From SAR116 cluster bacterium AG-325-I21 (GTDB lineage: Bacteria > Pseudomonadota > Alphaproteobacteria > Puniceispirillales > Puniceispirillaceae): a stretch of DNA of 33,753 bases. A program made the position numbers and the translations under genes. Under the pieces are notes generated by a model that saw only the letters and a list, made by a program, of their open reading frames with translations, was not told the DNA's origin and searched no databases. The DNA is taken from contig QBYK01000018.1 of NCBI GenBank assembly GCA_003282865.1, positions 1 through 33,753 of the forward strand, written 5' to 3'. Below are positions 8,602 to 16,971 of the stretch, in pieces. How positions within the stretch are numbered: position 1 is the stretch's first letter; each line of letters starts with the position of its first letter.

Positions 8602-8622
8602 AGCTCTCCGTTTGGAATTGCA

Positions 8623-8924
8623 TTAAACAAAATTAAGGTTACCCCAAAAAACTTTGCTATTACCGCTGCCCCATTTTCGGAGATATATTTCAAATTTACT
8701 GTCAGCGATACGCTCCGGCGTCTGCATGTATGCAACAAAATATTCTTCACCTTTCCACCGCTGCCACAAATGAAAACATTTTTTGCCATTTTCTGATGTG
8801 GAAATCATCCACTCAGCGGAAATGAACCCTGGTTGTTTTTTGTAAGCGCAAACCTTAACTTTGAATTGCAAAGGTCAGATATATCGTTAGCGTGCTCCGC
8901 CTTGACTGGAAATTCTAAATACAT
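8623..8924 (-). pseudogene. Small monooxygenase-like (ABM-type) protein, broken by a one-base frameshift
   Basis: An ATG at 8924 opens MYLEFPVKAEHANDISDLCN and continues to about LRFALTK. The frame then moves by one, and the adjoining frame gives KKQPGFISAEWMIS, FHLWQRWKGEEYFVAYMQ and PERIADSKFEIYL to a stop at 8623. Joined, this makes a 100-residue protein with the ferredoxin-like ABM layout (first strand, helix, GFISAE strand, W-x-E helix, Q-x-P). The shift falls at a run of six A in the coding strand (six T at 8836-8841); seven would restore the frame. It is either a real lesion, a sequencing indel, or slippage on the A-run. Function of the intact form would be unknown. Confidence 0.55.
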
Positions 8925-9097
8925 TTGTTTTGCCAATTAAACATCCTGTAATTCGATTTAAGGGTTTAAAATAGATATTTCGTGGAGTATCTTTATAATC
9001 TAACTTAACGATAATTATACCAACAAAACGGTCAAAATGTTTAGAGAGCGATCATCATTTAACATAAGCGCTTTAGATGTTGCATTCATTACTAAAT

Positions 9098-9174
9098 GGT
9101 CCCATAGCTCAATTGGATAGAGCATCTGACTTCGAATCAGAAGGTTGGGCGTTCGAGTCGCTCTGGGACCGCCA
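9098..9174 (+). tRNA. tRNA-Arg (anticodon TCG)
   Basis: A full cloverleaf of 77 nt can be drawn. Acceptor stem GGTCCCA pairs with TGGGACC; D-stem GCTC with GAGC; anticodon stem TCTGA with TCAGA around loop CTTCGAA, which places TCG as anticodon; T-stem GGGCG with CGCTC around TTCGAGT (one G-U pair). The discriminator is G9171 and CCA is encoded at 9172-9174. It reads CGA codons. Confidence 0.97.
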
Positions 9175-9206
9175 TTTTAACATTTGTTTACAAGGCAAAA
9201 AACAAA

Positions 9207-9479
9207 TTGATCCACATTCTTATAGCTTTCAAATTCTTGATCTTTTCCCACTCCTCAGTCTCTGCCGAAATGACGGACTTGAGCCGATACAACTCCTTGA
9301 TAACCAGTACATTAGTTGAAGACGGGGCAGAATGCGAGATTGAGTCATTTTATTTAAGTGTGACGACAAAAATTAATTCAGTTTTTTTGGTCGAGTGTTC
9401 TAAAAGTTCCTATTTGAATGAGGTTGAGATAACCTGCAAACTTTCCCCTGCGGACCAGTGTGCAGTTACTCGGTACTAA
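9207..9479 (+). CDS. Putative small secreted protein with four cysteines
   Basis: The frame gives 90 residues from a TTG at 9207, which has AAGG about 11 nt upstream. Residues 1-20 look like a Sec signal (MIHILIAFKFLIFSHSSVSA, likely cut after Val-Ser-Ala). The mature part has four Cys (C43, C65, C77, C84), which fits two disulphides in a small periplasmic or secreted domain, and ends CAVTRY. It begins 33 nt after the tRNA-Arg and has no visible promoter of its own. I recognise no family. The rare start codon and isolation keep the confidence low; it could also be a remnant. Confidence 0.4.
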   Translation: MIHILIAFKFLIFSHSSVSAEMTDLSRYNSLITSTLVEDGAECEIESFYLSVTTKINSVFLVECSKSSYLNEVEITCKLSPADQCAVTRY

Positions 9480-9778
9480 TTTGTTTTAAACGCAAAATTA
9501 TGAAAAACCCAAAACACAAATTTAAAGACAATCCACAATGTATTTTCACACTAATGTTTGTGGGGCGTTTTGTACCTTTTTCATTGCGAGTCCAGATGAA
9601 TGGCACAGGCCTTTGCTACTAATAGTAGCTACAACAGTGTCAGGGTTAATTTCTTGCTTTTCAATAAAATTTATTAAAAAGTAAATACATATAATTGTGG
9701 ATAAAAATCAAAGTTGAATATCACCAAAATCTATCATAAATACTCCGCTCCAGACGCAAGCTATTTACGAAAAAAACT
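9480..9778. other. Intergenic region without clear features
   Basis: About 300 bp of AT-rich DNA between the convergent small secreted gene and the EamA gene. A short perfect hairpin GCTACT-AAT-AGTAGC lies at 9615-9629 without a following T-run on either strand. No gene was found; an apparent plus-strand frame at the right end is antisense to the transporter gene. Confidence 0.4.
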
Positions 9779-10675
9779 TTACAATCTAAGAGAGACCTTA
9801 CGTTTTGAAGATAGGACCACTAAGCTAGAAATCACAACCAATATGCACCCTAGTACCGAAGTAAAACTTATACTTTCATCAAAAAGAAAAACGCCAATAG
9901 CTAAACCAAAAACAATACGAGAATATCGAAACGGTGTTATCGCAGAAACCTCACCAATTCGCATCGCTGAAACAATCGCGCTGTATCCCACCACACCTAA
10001 CAAAACACCTAACATCAAGAATAAGCCGGTTTTAATATCAGGCCACAGAAATGGCTCATCAAAAAACAGTGTAAGAACAATGCCAGACATTGCAACAGAC
10101 AGGAACCCGTGCACACCCAAGGTAAAGATATTTAGTGATTTTGAAACGGCACGGCTTGCGAGGTCTCTACCTGCAAAACCCAACATTCCCAGCACTGCTA
10201 ATATTGAAAGTACGGAAAAATTATCTGCAGTCGGCTGAATTATTATTAAAACCCCAAGCAAACCGGTACCGACAGCTACCCACCTAAGCACACTCACTTT
10301 TTCTTTAAAAATAATCGTTGCACCAATTACAACCACGATCGGCGTTGCCTGCAAGATCATCGTAGAAGAAGCTAACGGGGTAAAAGCGAGTGCTAGTGAA
10401 TAAAACACCCTTCCAACTATCTCTGAAATAACTCGAAAATGCATTGGCCAAGTTAGAACGTCGGATATCCAAAGTTTTCTTTTGAGGATCAACGCTGTCA
10501 AAAAAAAAGAAACAGTTCCACCAATTCCGAGCAGGAATAATATTTGCCCTACCGGTAGCAAGCCCGAGACCGCTTTGATCACGCTATCCTCAAGAGCAAA
10601 TGCTGCCATTGAGAGTACCATAAGACAACTACCAACAAAGTTCTCTCTTTGAGACGAAGAGTTTCTGCGCGTCAC
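9779..10675 (-). CDS. EamA/DMT-family transporter
   Basis: This 298-residue inner-membrane protein has about ten hydrophobic helices in the two five-helix repeats of the drug/metabolite transporter superfamily. Typical family segments are SMAAFALEDSVIKAVSG near helix 1, PLASSTMILQATPIVVVIGA in the first repeat and GEVSAITPFRYSRIVFGLAIG in the second. The start is GTG at 10675, with AGGAGG 6 nt upstream. Members export or exchange metabolites such as amino acids; substrate cannot be told. It follows the small lipoprotein gene by 17 nt and is probably cotranscribed with it. Confidence 0.85.
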   Translation of the reverse strand: MTRRNSSSQRENFVGSCLMVLSMAAFALEDSVIKAVSGLLPVGQILFLLGIGGTVSFFLTALILKRKLWISDVLTWPMHFRVISEIVGRVFYSLALAFTPLASSTMILQATPIVVVIGATIIFKEKVSVLRWVAVGTGLLGVLIIIQPTADNFSVLSILAVLGMLGFAGRDLASRAVSKSLNIFTLGVHGFLSVAMSGIVLTLFFDEPFLWPDIKTGLFLMLGVLLGVVGYSAIVSAMRIGEVSAITPFRYSRIVFGLAIGVFLFDESISFTSVLGCILVVISSLVVLSSKRKVSLRL

Positions 10676-10692
10676 ATCAACCCTCCTATTTG

Positions 10693-10893
10693 TTATTTTT
10701 GCAGCACGCTACAAACCAGTTTTTGTCCGTCATGAGTGTCCATTGTTATTGAGGGCACATCTGGGTTGGCGGGGCGACAGGGTATTTTAACCCACTTGTA
10801 TCCCTGAGCTATCTGCTCCTTAACCGCTTTATTGTAAGCAGCATTACATCCCCCGAGTGAGAGAACCATAACTGCAAAAAAGAACTTTTTCAT
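10693..10893 (-). CDS. Small lipoprotein
   Basis: This 66-residue protein begins with a textbook lipoprotein signal: KK, a hydrophobic stretch and lipobox Leu-Gly-Gly-Cys with the lipidated C16. The 50-residue mature part contains two more Cys (C39 and C61), which could pair. A strong GGAG lies upstream of the ATG. It is the first gene of a likely two-gene unit with the EamA transporter 17 nt downstream. No function is recognised. Confidence 0.7.
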   Translation of the reverse strand: MKKFFFAVMVLSLGGCNAAYNKAVKEQIAQGYKWVKIPCRPANPDVPSITMDTHDGQKLVCSVLQK

Positions 10894-11425
10894 AAAATAC
10901 TCCGTAATTATTTGTCATAGTCGTCTCACATGTGTTTGTTATTATTTTGCTTAAAATGTGTTGGTAATAAGAAATGTAAATCAAAAGGATAAGCCGTAGT
11001 CGTTATCTATCCATTCAATGAATGTCAGATTAGCGATGCAAACCTACGGCCTTTTGCGCAGCAAAATCAACTAATAAGGGGCCAGAAAGCAACAAATAAT
11101 TCATAACTTCAATACACCAAAACAAAAGGTAAAACATTGCAGGCCATTAAATTCTGCACTCTCAAAACATCATAAACTCCGCAGCTTTTTTGCGGAGCTA
11201 CTTTTACATTTAAAACAAACCAAGATATCTTGAATAACTTAATGCCCTTCTCAAATAAAGCGCTCACTGATAGCATATTTTTTCTTACGTCAAAGATCAG
11301 CAAAGATTTAAGTAGCGCCTAAACGATAACTGAAAAAAATGGAATACTAATTAAGTGACTCTAAAAATACATGAATAAGGTGCCATAACAAATGGGATAA
11401 AAATAAGCACGGAAGGAAAAACCCA
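10894..11425. other. 532-bp intergenic region with inverted repeats; possible small RNA
   Basis: This gap between divergent genes has two structures. GCCGTAG (10993-10999) is the reverse complement of CTACGGC (11044-11050); between them CATTCA-A-TGAATG forms a second small hairpin. Further right is the terminator-like hairpin at 11177-11197. Together they could be a structured plus-strand RNA of about 220 nt, but I recognise no RNA family. A minus-strand frame at 11109-11303 was judged spurious. Confidence 0.35.
11177..11207. terminator. Terminator-like hairpin
   Basis: CTCCGCA (11177-11183) and TGCGGAG (11191-11197) form a perfect 7-bp, GC-rich stem with a T-rich 7-nt loop. On the plus strand CTACTTTT follows, so the U-tract is short and displaced. 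No annotated gene ends just before it on either strand, which is why a small RNA upstream is worth considering. Confidence 0.4.
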
Positions 11426-12334
11426 TTGTCTAGTAGAGATAACGAAGGCTTGTGGTCATGGAAGCAGTCTGAAAACAATAACCGGATGATTGCGGCTCAG
11501 AATGGCGAAAGCCTCGGGGGGCCTGGAGAAAACAACATTAAATTGGCCTATTTTGGAGGTTCATGCTTTCGATTAACCACGCCATCCGGTGTAACTTTAA
11601 TGATTGATCCTTGGCGAAACCCACCTTGGGGTAGTTGGGACTGGTATCTTTACGATTTTCCGTTTTGTGAGGTGGATTTAGGGTTGTCAACTCACGCACA
11701 TTTTGATCATGACAATCTTCATAGTTTACATGCCAGCGTTCTGCTTGATCGATTGATCGGACGTTTTGAGTTTGCTGACGTTAAAATAAATGGCTTTGCT
11801 GACAAGCACGTATCTGACTCAAAACACAATAAATATGATTGGGCTGGACTTACTCAAAAACTCACACCTATGGAGACAAAACCGCCAAATAATTGGCGCT
11901 CTTTTGATAATAGCATCCTGGTTATAGAGACCGCTAATATGCGTATTTTGCACTGGGGAGATAATAGGCCTAATCCACCAGAAGAAATTTGGAGTGCAAT
12001 TGGTGAGGTAGACATTGCATTGTTACCTATCGATGGATCAGAGCATGTCCTGAGTAATCAACAAATAGACTATGTGCGATCAAGGCTTAAGCCTCACATA
12101 ACAATCCCTCACCATTACTTCGTATGGAACATAACTCATCGCGCATCTTGTTTGTTGCCACCAGAGGCTTGGATGAAAAGCCAGCAGAATGCAAAATTCA
12201 CCGAGAAAGGGGAGATTACACTGCAAATTGAAGAGGTGAAAAGTCAAAAAAACTTGGCGCTATGTTTTGGAAATGAGGTCGCGTTTGTTCCAGAAGAGGA
12301 GCTAAAAAATAAGGAGAGAAAAGTTGGAGCGTAA
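11426..12334 (+). CDS. MBL-fold metal-dependent hydrolase, UlaG-like
   Basis: This 302-residue cytosolic protein has the metallo-beta-lactamase signature H90-A-H92-F-D94-H95, followed by H176-W-G-D179 and the late H229 in IPHHYF, so both zinc (or other metal) sites look complete. The first strands, KLAYFGGSCFRLTTPSG then LMIDPW (58-63), are characteristic of the UlaG-like branch, which opens lactones or cleaves phosphoesters. The start is TTG at 11426 with GGAAGG 9 nt upstream; the next ATG is residue 21 and is less well placed. It is the first gene of a same-direction group with TauD, the PuuD-like protein and the GFA protein. The substrate is not known. Confidence 0.8.
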   Translation: MSSRDNEGLWSWKQSENNNRMIAAQNGESLGGPGENNIKLAYFGGSCFRLTTPSGVTLMIDPWRNPPWGSWDWYLYDFPFCEVDLGLSTHAHFDHDNLHSLHASVLLDRLIGRFEFADVKINGFADKHVSDSKHNKYDWAGLTQKLTPMETKPPNNWRSFDNSILVIETANMRILHWGDNRPNPPEEIWSAIGEVDIALLPIDGSEHVLSNQQIDYVRSRLKPHITIPHHYFVWNITHRASCLLPPEAWMKSQQNAKFTEKGEITLQIEEVKSQKNLALCFGNEVAFVPEEELKNKERKVGA

Positions 12335-12408
12335 AACCAATCGAATATCGAAATAAGTAAGATTGTGAGTGAGAGTTATTACTTCAACAAGATCAAAGGG
12401 CACGAAAA

Positions 12409-13236
12409 ATGAAAACAAAATGTATTAATGGCGCACTTGGTGTAGAGGTATGTAATGTCGACCTCAATGTAATAAGTGATCAATTGAGATCAGACATTCA
12501 AAGCCTTTTCAATAAACATCTTGTTCTTTTATTCCGTGGTCAGAAATTAACACCAGAGTCGCAAATAGAGTTCTCTAAACTCTTCGGTTTGGTAAAATCT
12601 CATCCGCTAAAAACGCGCCGAAGTGTTGATGGGCACACCGAGGTTTTGATTCTCGAGAATCAACCAGGACGCCCCGGTGCTCCAAATGATTACTGGCACT
12701 CTGACATTTCCCACTCAGATGAACCGCCATCGGCAACTATTCTCCATTCACTGATCGTACCGGAAGGCCGGGGCGATACAATGTTGTGCAACATGGTACG
12801 CGCATATGATCAACTTTCAGACCATATGCGCACCGTGATTAAAGGACTTGAGGGCCTGCACAGTGGTATGGCAACGCTTGAGAGAAGCATTGCGGGCAAA
12901 TCTGACGCGAGGCCAATTGACCCCTCTGAAATCAAGCCTCCACGCGCGCATCCAATCGTACGTTCACCAGCGGGTACAAAACAAAAGGCAATTTTCGTCA
13001 ACCCACACTTCACTGTCGGAATCAAAGGACTGGACACTGAAGAAAGTAATTGGATCCTTGACCATCTCTATAAGATTGCCACCCAACCAGAAAATATTTA
13101 CCGTCACCAGTGGAGTGCTGGTGACGTTTTAGTTTGGGATAACCGTCGAACAATGCACTATGCTGTGAGAGATTACACAGAAGATATGCCAAGAAAACTT
13201 CATCGCTGTACTGCAAGTGGAGAAATTCCAGTTTAA
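12409..13236 (+). CDS. TauD/TfdA-family dioxygenase
   Basis: This 275-residue Fe(II)/2-oxoglutarate dioxygenase matches the length and layout of TauD. The triad is H97-x-D99 in YWHSDISH and H250 in RRTMHYAVRDY; R262 and R266 follow as 2-oxoglutarate ligands. Early segments (NKHLVLLFRGQKLTPESQ) are standard for the family. Possible substrates are taurine, other sulfonates, chlorophenoxy acids or quaternary amines; the sequence does not choose between them. No taurine transporter genes (tauABC) are nearby. It follows the MBL gene by 74 nt and precedes the amidotransferase by 74 nt, in the same direction. Confidence 0.85.
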   Translation: MKTKCINGALGVEVCNVDLNVISDQLRSDIQSLFNKHLVLLFRGQKLTPESQIEFSKLFGLVKSHPLKTRRSVDGHTEVLILENQPGRPGAPNDYWHSDISHSDEPPSATILHSLIVPEGRGDTMLCNMVRAYDQLSDHMRTVIKGLEGLHSGMATLERSIAGKSDARPIDPSEIKPPRAHPIVRSPAGTKQKAIFVNPHFTVGIKGLDTEESNWILDHLYKIATQPENIYRHQWSAGDVLVWDNRRTMHYAVRDYTEDMPRKLHRCTASGEIPV

Positions 13237-13310
13237 ACTTGACAAGAATTATAGCCTTTTTCCCTTCCCGGTAATATCGGGACAAACCCACGACGAATTG
13301 AGAACAAGCT

Positions 13311-14084
13311 ATGAAAATCAAACCAATTGTTGGAATAATTACTTCTGAAACTGTTGGTTTCAATGGCAGGCAGCTGTCTCATTCTACTGGAAAGCGTTAT
13401 GTCGATTCTGTCATGAATTTCTCAAAAGTTATCCCAATTCTAATTCCGGCCTGCATCGGAAAAAATGATCTTGGGACTTTACTTGCAACAATTGATGGAA
13501 TCGTTTTAACCGGAGGAAGGGCTAATATCGAACCACAACATTACGGCGGTGCAGAATTTCCAATCGATGAGCCTATTGACCCAGCTCGAGACAAAGTTGT
13601 TTTAGATATCATTCCTGAATGCTTAAAAAGAGAAATGCCCATTTTTGGAATTTGTAGGGGAATACAAGAAATCAATGTCGCCTGTGGAGGAACACTTTTC
13701 TACCGAGTGCATCACGAAAATGGTAAGAATGACCACCGGATGCCACAAAATGATGATGCCGCTCTAGAGGATATTTTTAAACCTAAACACGAAATAAGGT
13801 TTACAGAAAACAATCTTTTCACAACATTTTTAGAAAAAGATAGATTTACAGTTAATTCATTACACGGCCAGGGCATTGACAAATTGGGCGGAGGCCTAAC
13901 TATTGAAGCCTATTCAGAGGACGGCCTTGTTGAGGCCATAAGTGTCACAGATTACAAAGCATTCGGTGTCGGAGTGCAATGGCATGCTGAGTTTCATCCA
14001 GAAAAAGAAGAAAATGAACTGAACAAAATACTTTTTAAAAAATTTGGCGAGTCTTGTATGGCGTTTCATTCAGCAAGGCGGTAG
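13311..14084 (+). CDS. Class I glutamine amidotransferase, PuuD-like gamma-glutamyl amide hydrolase
   Basis: This 257-residue protein is of the peptidase C26 type. The nucleophile elbow FGICRG places C115, and H225 with E227 in QWHAEFHPE complete the triad; GGRANIEPQHYGG (68-80) and NSLHGQGID (182-190) are the expected substrate-loop segments. E. coli PuuD hydrolyses gamma-glutamyl-GABA in putrescine breakdown, and relatives act on other gamma-glutamylated amines. No gamma-glutamyl-amine ligase gene is in the window, so the substrate must come from elsewhere. Position behind a dioxygenase and ahead of a GFA protein suggests a role in the use of a nitrogenous compound. Confidence 0.85.
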   Translation: MKIKPIVGIITSETVGFNGRQLSHSTGKRYVDSVMNFSKVIPILIPACIGKNDLGTLLATIDGIVLTGGRANIEPQHYGGAEFPIDEPIDPARDKVVLDIIPECLKREMPIFGICRGIQEINVACGGTLFYRVHHENGKNDHRMPQNDDAALEDIFKPKHEIRFTENNLFTTFLEKDRFTVNSLHGQGIDKLGGGLTIEAYSEDGLVEAISVTDYKAFGVGVQWHAEFHPEKEENELNKILFKKFGESCMAFHSARR

Positions 14085-14214
14085 TGGTCAAAGACCAATA
14101 TCTCCAATCCCAAGAACCCCATAATAGAAAATCAAAAAATATGACACGTCAGTTTTTTTGCTGGCTTTCTATTTCACGATACCAACAGTTAATTTTACCA
14201 GTAGGAGATTTTTC

Positions 14215-14628
14215 ATGAAAACAAAGGGGCGTTGCTATTGCGGCATTATTAAGTACGAGGTTGAGGAACAAGCAGAAGCGTCTTTTCAATGCCACTGTAG
14301 AGAGTGTCAGTATATCACAGGGGGAAACCCAAATACTGTAATGGCCTTTCCAAAAGAGTCATTCACTTATGTTTCAGGAAAACCCAAAAAATTTACCCGA
14401 CAGGATATTGATGTAGCAGTAACACGGCACTTTTGTGAGAACTGTGGCACAGCAATTGGAACGGAAAGCCCTGCCCGCCCAAATTCGATGATTGTAAAGG
14501 TTGGCACTATGGATAACCCTTCTGCATTCATACCTCAGGCAGCAATATTTACTTGTGATGCTCAGCCTTTTCATAATCTGCCAGAGGGTATTCCTCTCTT
14601 CGAAAAAAGACCCAAAAAAAATGATTAA
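14215..14628 (+). CDS. GFA-domain protein (glutathione-dependent formaldehyde-activating-enzyme-like)
   Basis: This 137-residue protein carries the zinc-binding cysteines of the GFA/CENP-V fold: C7-x-C9, C26-x-C28-x2-C31 and C74-x2-C77. The start at 14215 is chosen because AGGAG stands 6-8 nt upstream and the family begins at KGRCYCG; the longer frame from 14158 adds 19 residues unlike the family. True Gfa catalyses formation of S-hydroxymethylglutathione, but most members have no proven activity. If the upstream dioxygenase removes an N- or O-methyl group as formaldehyde, a formaldehyde-handling role would make sense; that is inference only. Confidence 0.85.
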   Translation: MKTKGRCYCGIIKYEVEEQAEASFQCHCRECQYITGGNPNTVMAFPKESFTYVSGKPKKFTRQDIDVAVTRHFCENCGTAIGTESPARPNSMIVKVGTMDNPSAFIPQAAIFTCDAQPFHNLPEGIPLFEKRPKKND

Positions 14629-14649
14629 TTTACTGGATAGTTAAAAAGA

Positions 14650-15342
14650 TTAAAATTTTTCTACCCAAGGCCTTAATTCAATTTCCCAAGCCCATGCGCT
14701 TCGATTTTGACGATGAAAACTTAAGTAGGTCTTGGCAATTTCATCGGGATTTAGCAGATTCTGTTCACCAGTATCAGGACGTATCTCAGACGAAATTCCA
14801 CCATCAATCACAAAATGAGCGACATGAATGTTTTTGGGGTGCAACTCTCTCGCCAGAGACTGCGCGAGCCCTCGCAAACCAAACTTGCCCATTGCGAATA
14901 CTGACGAGTTGGCAAAGCCCTTAACACCCGCTGAAGCGCCTGTAAAAAATATACTTCCTGAGTTCTCTGAAACCATTCGAATAGCGGCTTGTTGAGCGAC
15001 TAAAAAAGCCCCAAAGCACGTTGTCTCAAGAGCGAGTTTTGTTTGCTGAGGATCAAGACTAGTGATATCCCCGCGAATCCTTTCAGAGGGATTGTAAACG
15101 ACGATTGAAGGACTACCAAATATCTCGTCAGTCTGAGCAAATAATCTTTTAACTTGATCAGCATCAGAGGAGTCGCATTGAACCAAATCACAACCAATTT
15201 GTTCCGAAAACCCCTTCAATTTTTTAATGTTTCGCGCAGCAAGTACGACGTCTATGTCGTTAATTCGAAAAAGCCTAGCAAGGGAAGCGCTTAAGCCATT
15301 TCCGGCACCAACAATAATACAGGTTTCAGTTTTTCGACGCAT
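14650..15342 (-). CDS. SDR-fold protein lacking the catalytic Tyr (SDR_c10-like)
   Basis: This 230-residue protein has the short-chain dehydrogenase fold. The nucleotide motif is incomplete (VGAGNGLSASLA, 11-22). S137 lies in FFTGASAGV and K153 is kept, but the Tyr of YxxxK is Phe (F149 in VFAMGKFGLRGLAQSLAREL). A known SDR subgroup (SDR_c10 in CDD, from memory) has just this Phe and an imperfect glycine motif, so the change is a family trait and not local damage. Activity is therefore uncertain. GGAG lies about 9 nt before the ATG. The gene is convergent with the GFA gene, 21 bp apart. Confidence 0.8.
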   Translation of the reverse strand: MRRKTETCIIVGAGNGLSASLARLFRINDIDVVLAARNIKKLKGFSEQIGCDLVQCDSSDADQVKRLFAQTDEIFGSPSIVVYNPSERIRGDITSLDPQQTKLALETTCFGAFLVAQQAAIRMVSENSGSIFFTGASAGVKGFANSSVFAMGKFGLRGLAQSLARELHPKNIHVAHFVIDGGISSEIRPDTGEQNLLNPDEIAKTYLSFHRQNRSAWAWEIELRPWVEKF

Positions 15343-15523
15343 AAAAAGAGGCTCCTGACCAACTTGCTATTATCTTAATCGATGGTTTCACGACTCAAAC
15401 TAACGTATTCGAACTATTGATTTCAATATAACACAGTGCTCCCAAAAAAAGTAAAGGCGGTTTAAAAGCGATCGTAAATAGACAATCCCAATCTAATTCA
15501 AAGCTGTTTTTCAAAAAAAACCT

Positions 15524-15575
15524 AAAAACAAAAAACGATGTTAAAACAACCTACATCCTTGGCTGCTTTAACATC
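15524..15575 (-). terminator. Rho-independent terminator of the aminotransferase gene
   Basis: Read on the minus strand, the arms at 15575-15561 and 15551-15537 form a 15-bp stem with two G-U pairs around a 9-nt loop, and the U-tract GTTTTTTGTTTTT follows at once (15536-15524). It lies 39 nt after the aminotransferase stop codon. This is the clearest terminator in the window. Confidence 0.88.
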
Positions 15576-15613
15576 GCAAGTAATCTGCTAAGCCTATTCG
15601 AAAAACCTTTACG

Positions 15614-16804
15614 CTACTCAGCAGCAATAGATAAGTTTTGACGTGAGTCCGTATAGGACTCTACAGCAGCACCGACACCGGATCCCGCCTGAAATGGGAT
15701 GCCTACATCGCGCAGTGCCATTTCAACGCCACCAAGTGCACGCAGAACCATGGTTTCGTTTAACCAGCCGAGATGACCGATACGAAATACCTTGCCAGCA
15801 ACCTTGCCTAAACCGCCTCCAAGAGAGACACCATAGTTGTGATAAGCAGCACTGATAACGTCGTTTGCATTGTGGGTTTCGGGCACAACAATAGCAGTCA
15901 CCGTATCTGAATGCCATTTTGGCGCCACTGCGCAGTTACGAAGGCCCCAAGCGTCAACAGCCGCGCGCACCCCGTTTGCTAAGCGGTTGTGGCGAGCTAC
16001 AACGTTTGGAAGGCCCTCATTATTCAAGAGATCTATCGACGCTCGCAATCCGCGCATCAAAGTCATTGCCGGCGTGTATGGGAAATAGCCATCATTATTC
16101 ATTTTCTTCATTTGGTGAAAATTGAAATAACCTGAAGACACACTAGACCCACAGCAATTATTTAAAGCTTTACTGCTTACCCCAACAATACACAGTCCAG
16201 TCGGGAGCATGAAGCCTTTCTGCGAACCAGAGACGATCACATCCACACCCCACTCATCCATCTTAAACTCAAGGCTACACACGGAGCTAACTCCGTCGAC
16301 AAAAAGAAACGCGGGGTGTCCCAATTCGTCCAAAATTCGGCGCACGCCAAGAACGTCGCTAGTAACCCCGGTTGCAGTCTCGTTATGGCAAACAAGTACT
16401 GCTTTGATCGAATGCGCCTTGTCACTGGACAGGATATCATGATATCGATCCAAAGGAACCCCTTCGCCCCACGGAACATCGCAATTGTGAACGACCATGT
16501 CATAGTCGCGGCACATATCGACCCATAGGCTTGAAAATTGACCAAATGATGATGTCAAAACCCCATCGCCGGGGGTCAAAATATTGCTAATCGCTGCTTC
16601 CCAGCCGCCTGTCCCCGAACCGGGAAACACTAAAATCTCACCTGTCTTGGTACGGAATATATCTTTCAGGTCGGAAAATAAAGGCTTCGTGAATTCTGGG
16701 ATGTCGGGAGCACGGTGATCCTCAAGTGGGATCTGCATCGCGCGCTGCACCTCGTTTGGCATATTCGTTGGACCAGGAATGGCCAGTGTTTTGTATCCAA
16801 TCAT
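15614..16804 (-). CDS. Class V aminotransferase, BhcA/serine-glyoxylate transaminase type
   Basis: This 396-residue PLP enzyme has PGPTNMP at 10-16, the cofactor Asp D170 in LFVDGVSS and the Schiff-base Lys K196 in SGSQKGFMLP. WGEGVP (112-117), CHNETATGV (139-147) and the C-terminal GKVFRIGHLG are characteristic of the serine-glyoxylate group and, as I recall, closest to BhcA, the L-aspartate:glyoxylate aminotransferase of the beta-hydroxyaspartate cycle. Either role makes glycine from glyoxylate. The partner genes bhcB, bhcC and bhcD are not adjacent, so the choice stays open. GGAGG precedes the ATG, a strong terminator follows, and an ScfR-type regulator is transcribed divergently. Confidence 0.85.
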   Translation of the reverse strand: MIGYKTLAIPGPTNMPNEVQRAMQIPLEDHRAPDIPEFTKPLFSDLKDIFRTKTGEILVFPGSGTGGWEAAISNILTPGDGVLTSSFGQFSSLWVDMCRDYDMVVHNCDVPWGEGVPLDRYHDILSSDKAHSIKAVLVCHNETATGVTSDVLGVRRILDELGHPAFLFVDGVSSVCSLEFKMDEWGVDVIVSGSQKGFMLPTGLCIVGVSSKALNNCCGSSVSSGYFNFHQMKKMNNDGYFPYTPAMTLMRGLRASIDLLNNEGLPNVVARHNRLANGVRAAVDAWGLRNCAVAPKWHSDTVTAIVVPETHNANDVISAAYHNYGVSLGGGLGKVAGKVFRIGHLGWLNETMVLRALGGVEMALRDVGIPFQAGSGVGAAVESYTDSRQNLSIAAE

Positions 16805-16888
16805 CGCTTCCTCCGTGTTAACGCTTTATTACATTCAACTAAATAAAAAAAAAATTCACGCAAAATAGGGTTTTTGTGTTTACTGTTT

Positions 16889-16924
16889 AATTAACATTGA
16901 CAATTTTTGTTAATTTGTTAATTT
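16889..16924. promoter_or_regulatory. Candidate operator: inverted and tandem GTTAATT repeats with an overlapping -35 box
   Basis: AATTAAC (16889-16895) is the reverse complement of GTTAATT (16909-16915), and GTTAATTT is repeated in tandem at 16909-16924. TTGACA at 16897-16902 lies between the arms and could be the -35 box of the regulator gene, although the -10 region is poor. The position between divergent aminotransferase and regulator genes suits an autoregulatory operator. Confidence 0.45.
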
Positions 16925-16971
16925 CTGTTCAACCATTTGTCAATGGCTTTATTGAAGTGGGTAGGGAATCA

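Noticed and set aside
8535-8789. Minus-strand frame of 84 codons overlapping the ABM-like remnant
   Set aside because: The overlapping frame carries the recognisable ABM-like pattern, so this one is a shadow.
9098-9479. tRNA-Arg as an integration site of a mobile island
   Set aside because: No integrase, no repeated tRNA 3' end and no mobility gene were found in the window.
9714-10238. Plus-strand frame of 174 codons overlapping the EamA gene
   Set aside because: It is antisense to a transporter with about ten helices; the Thr/Pro/Lys-rich product is typical of an antisense frame.
11109-11303. Minus-strand frame of 64 codons
   Set aside because: It runs through the GC-rich hairpin at 11177-11197, has no ribosome-binding site or recognisable family, and lies in an otherwise non-coding gap.
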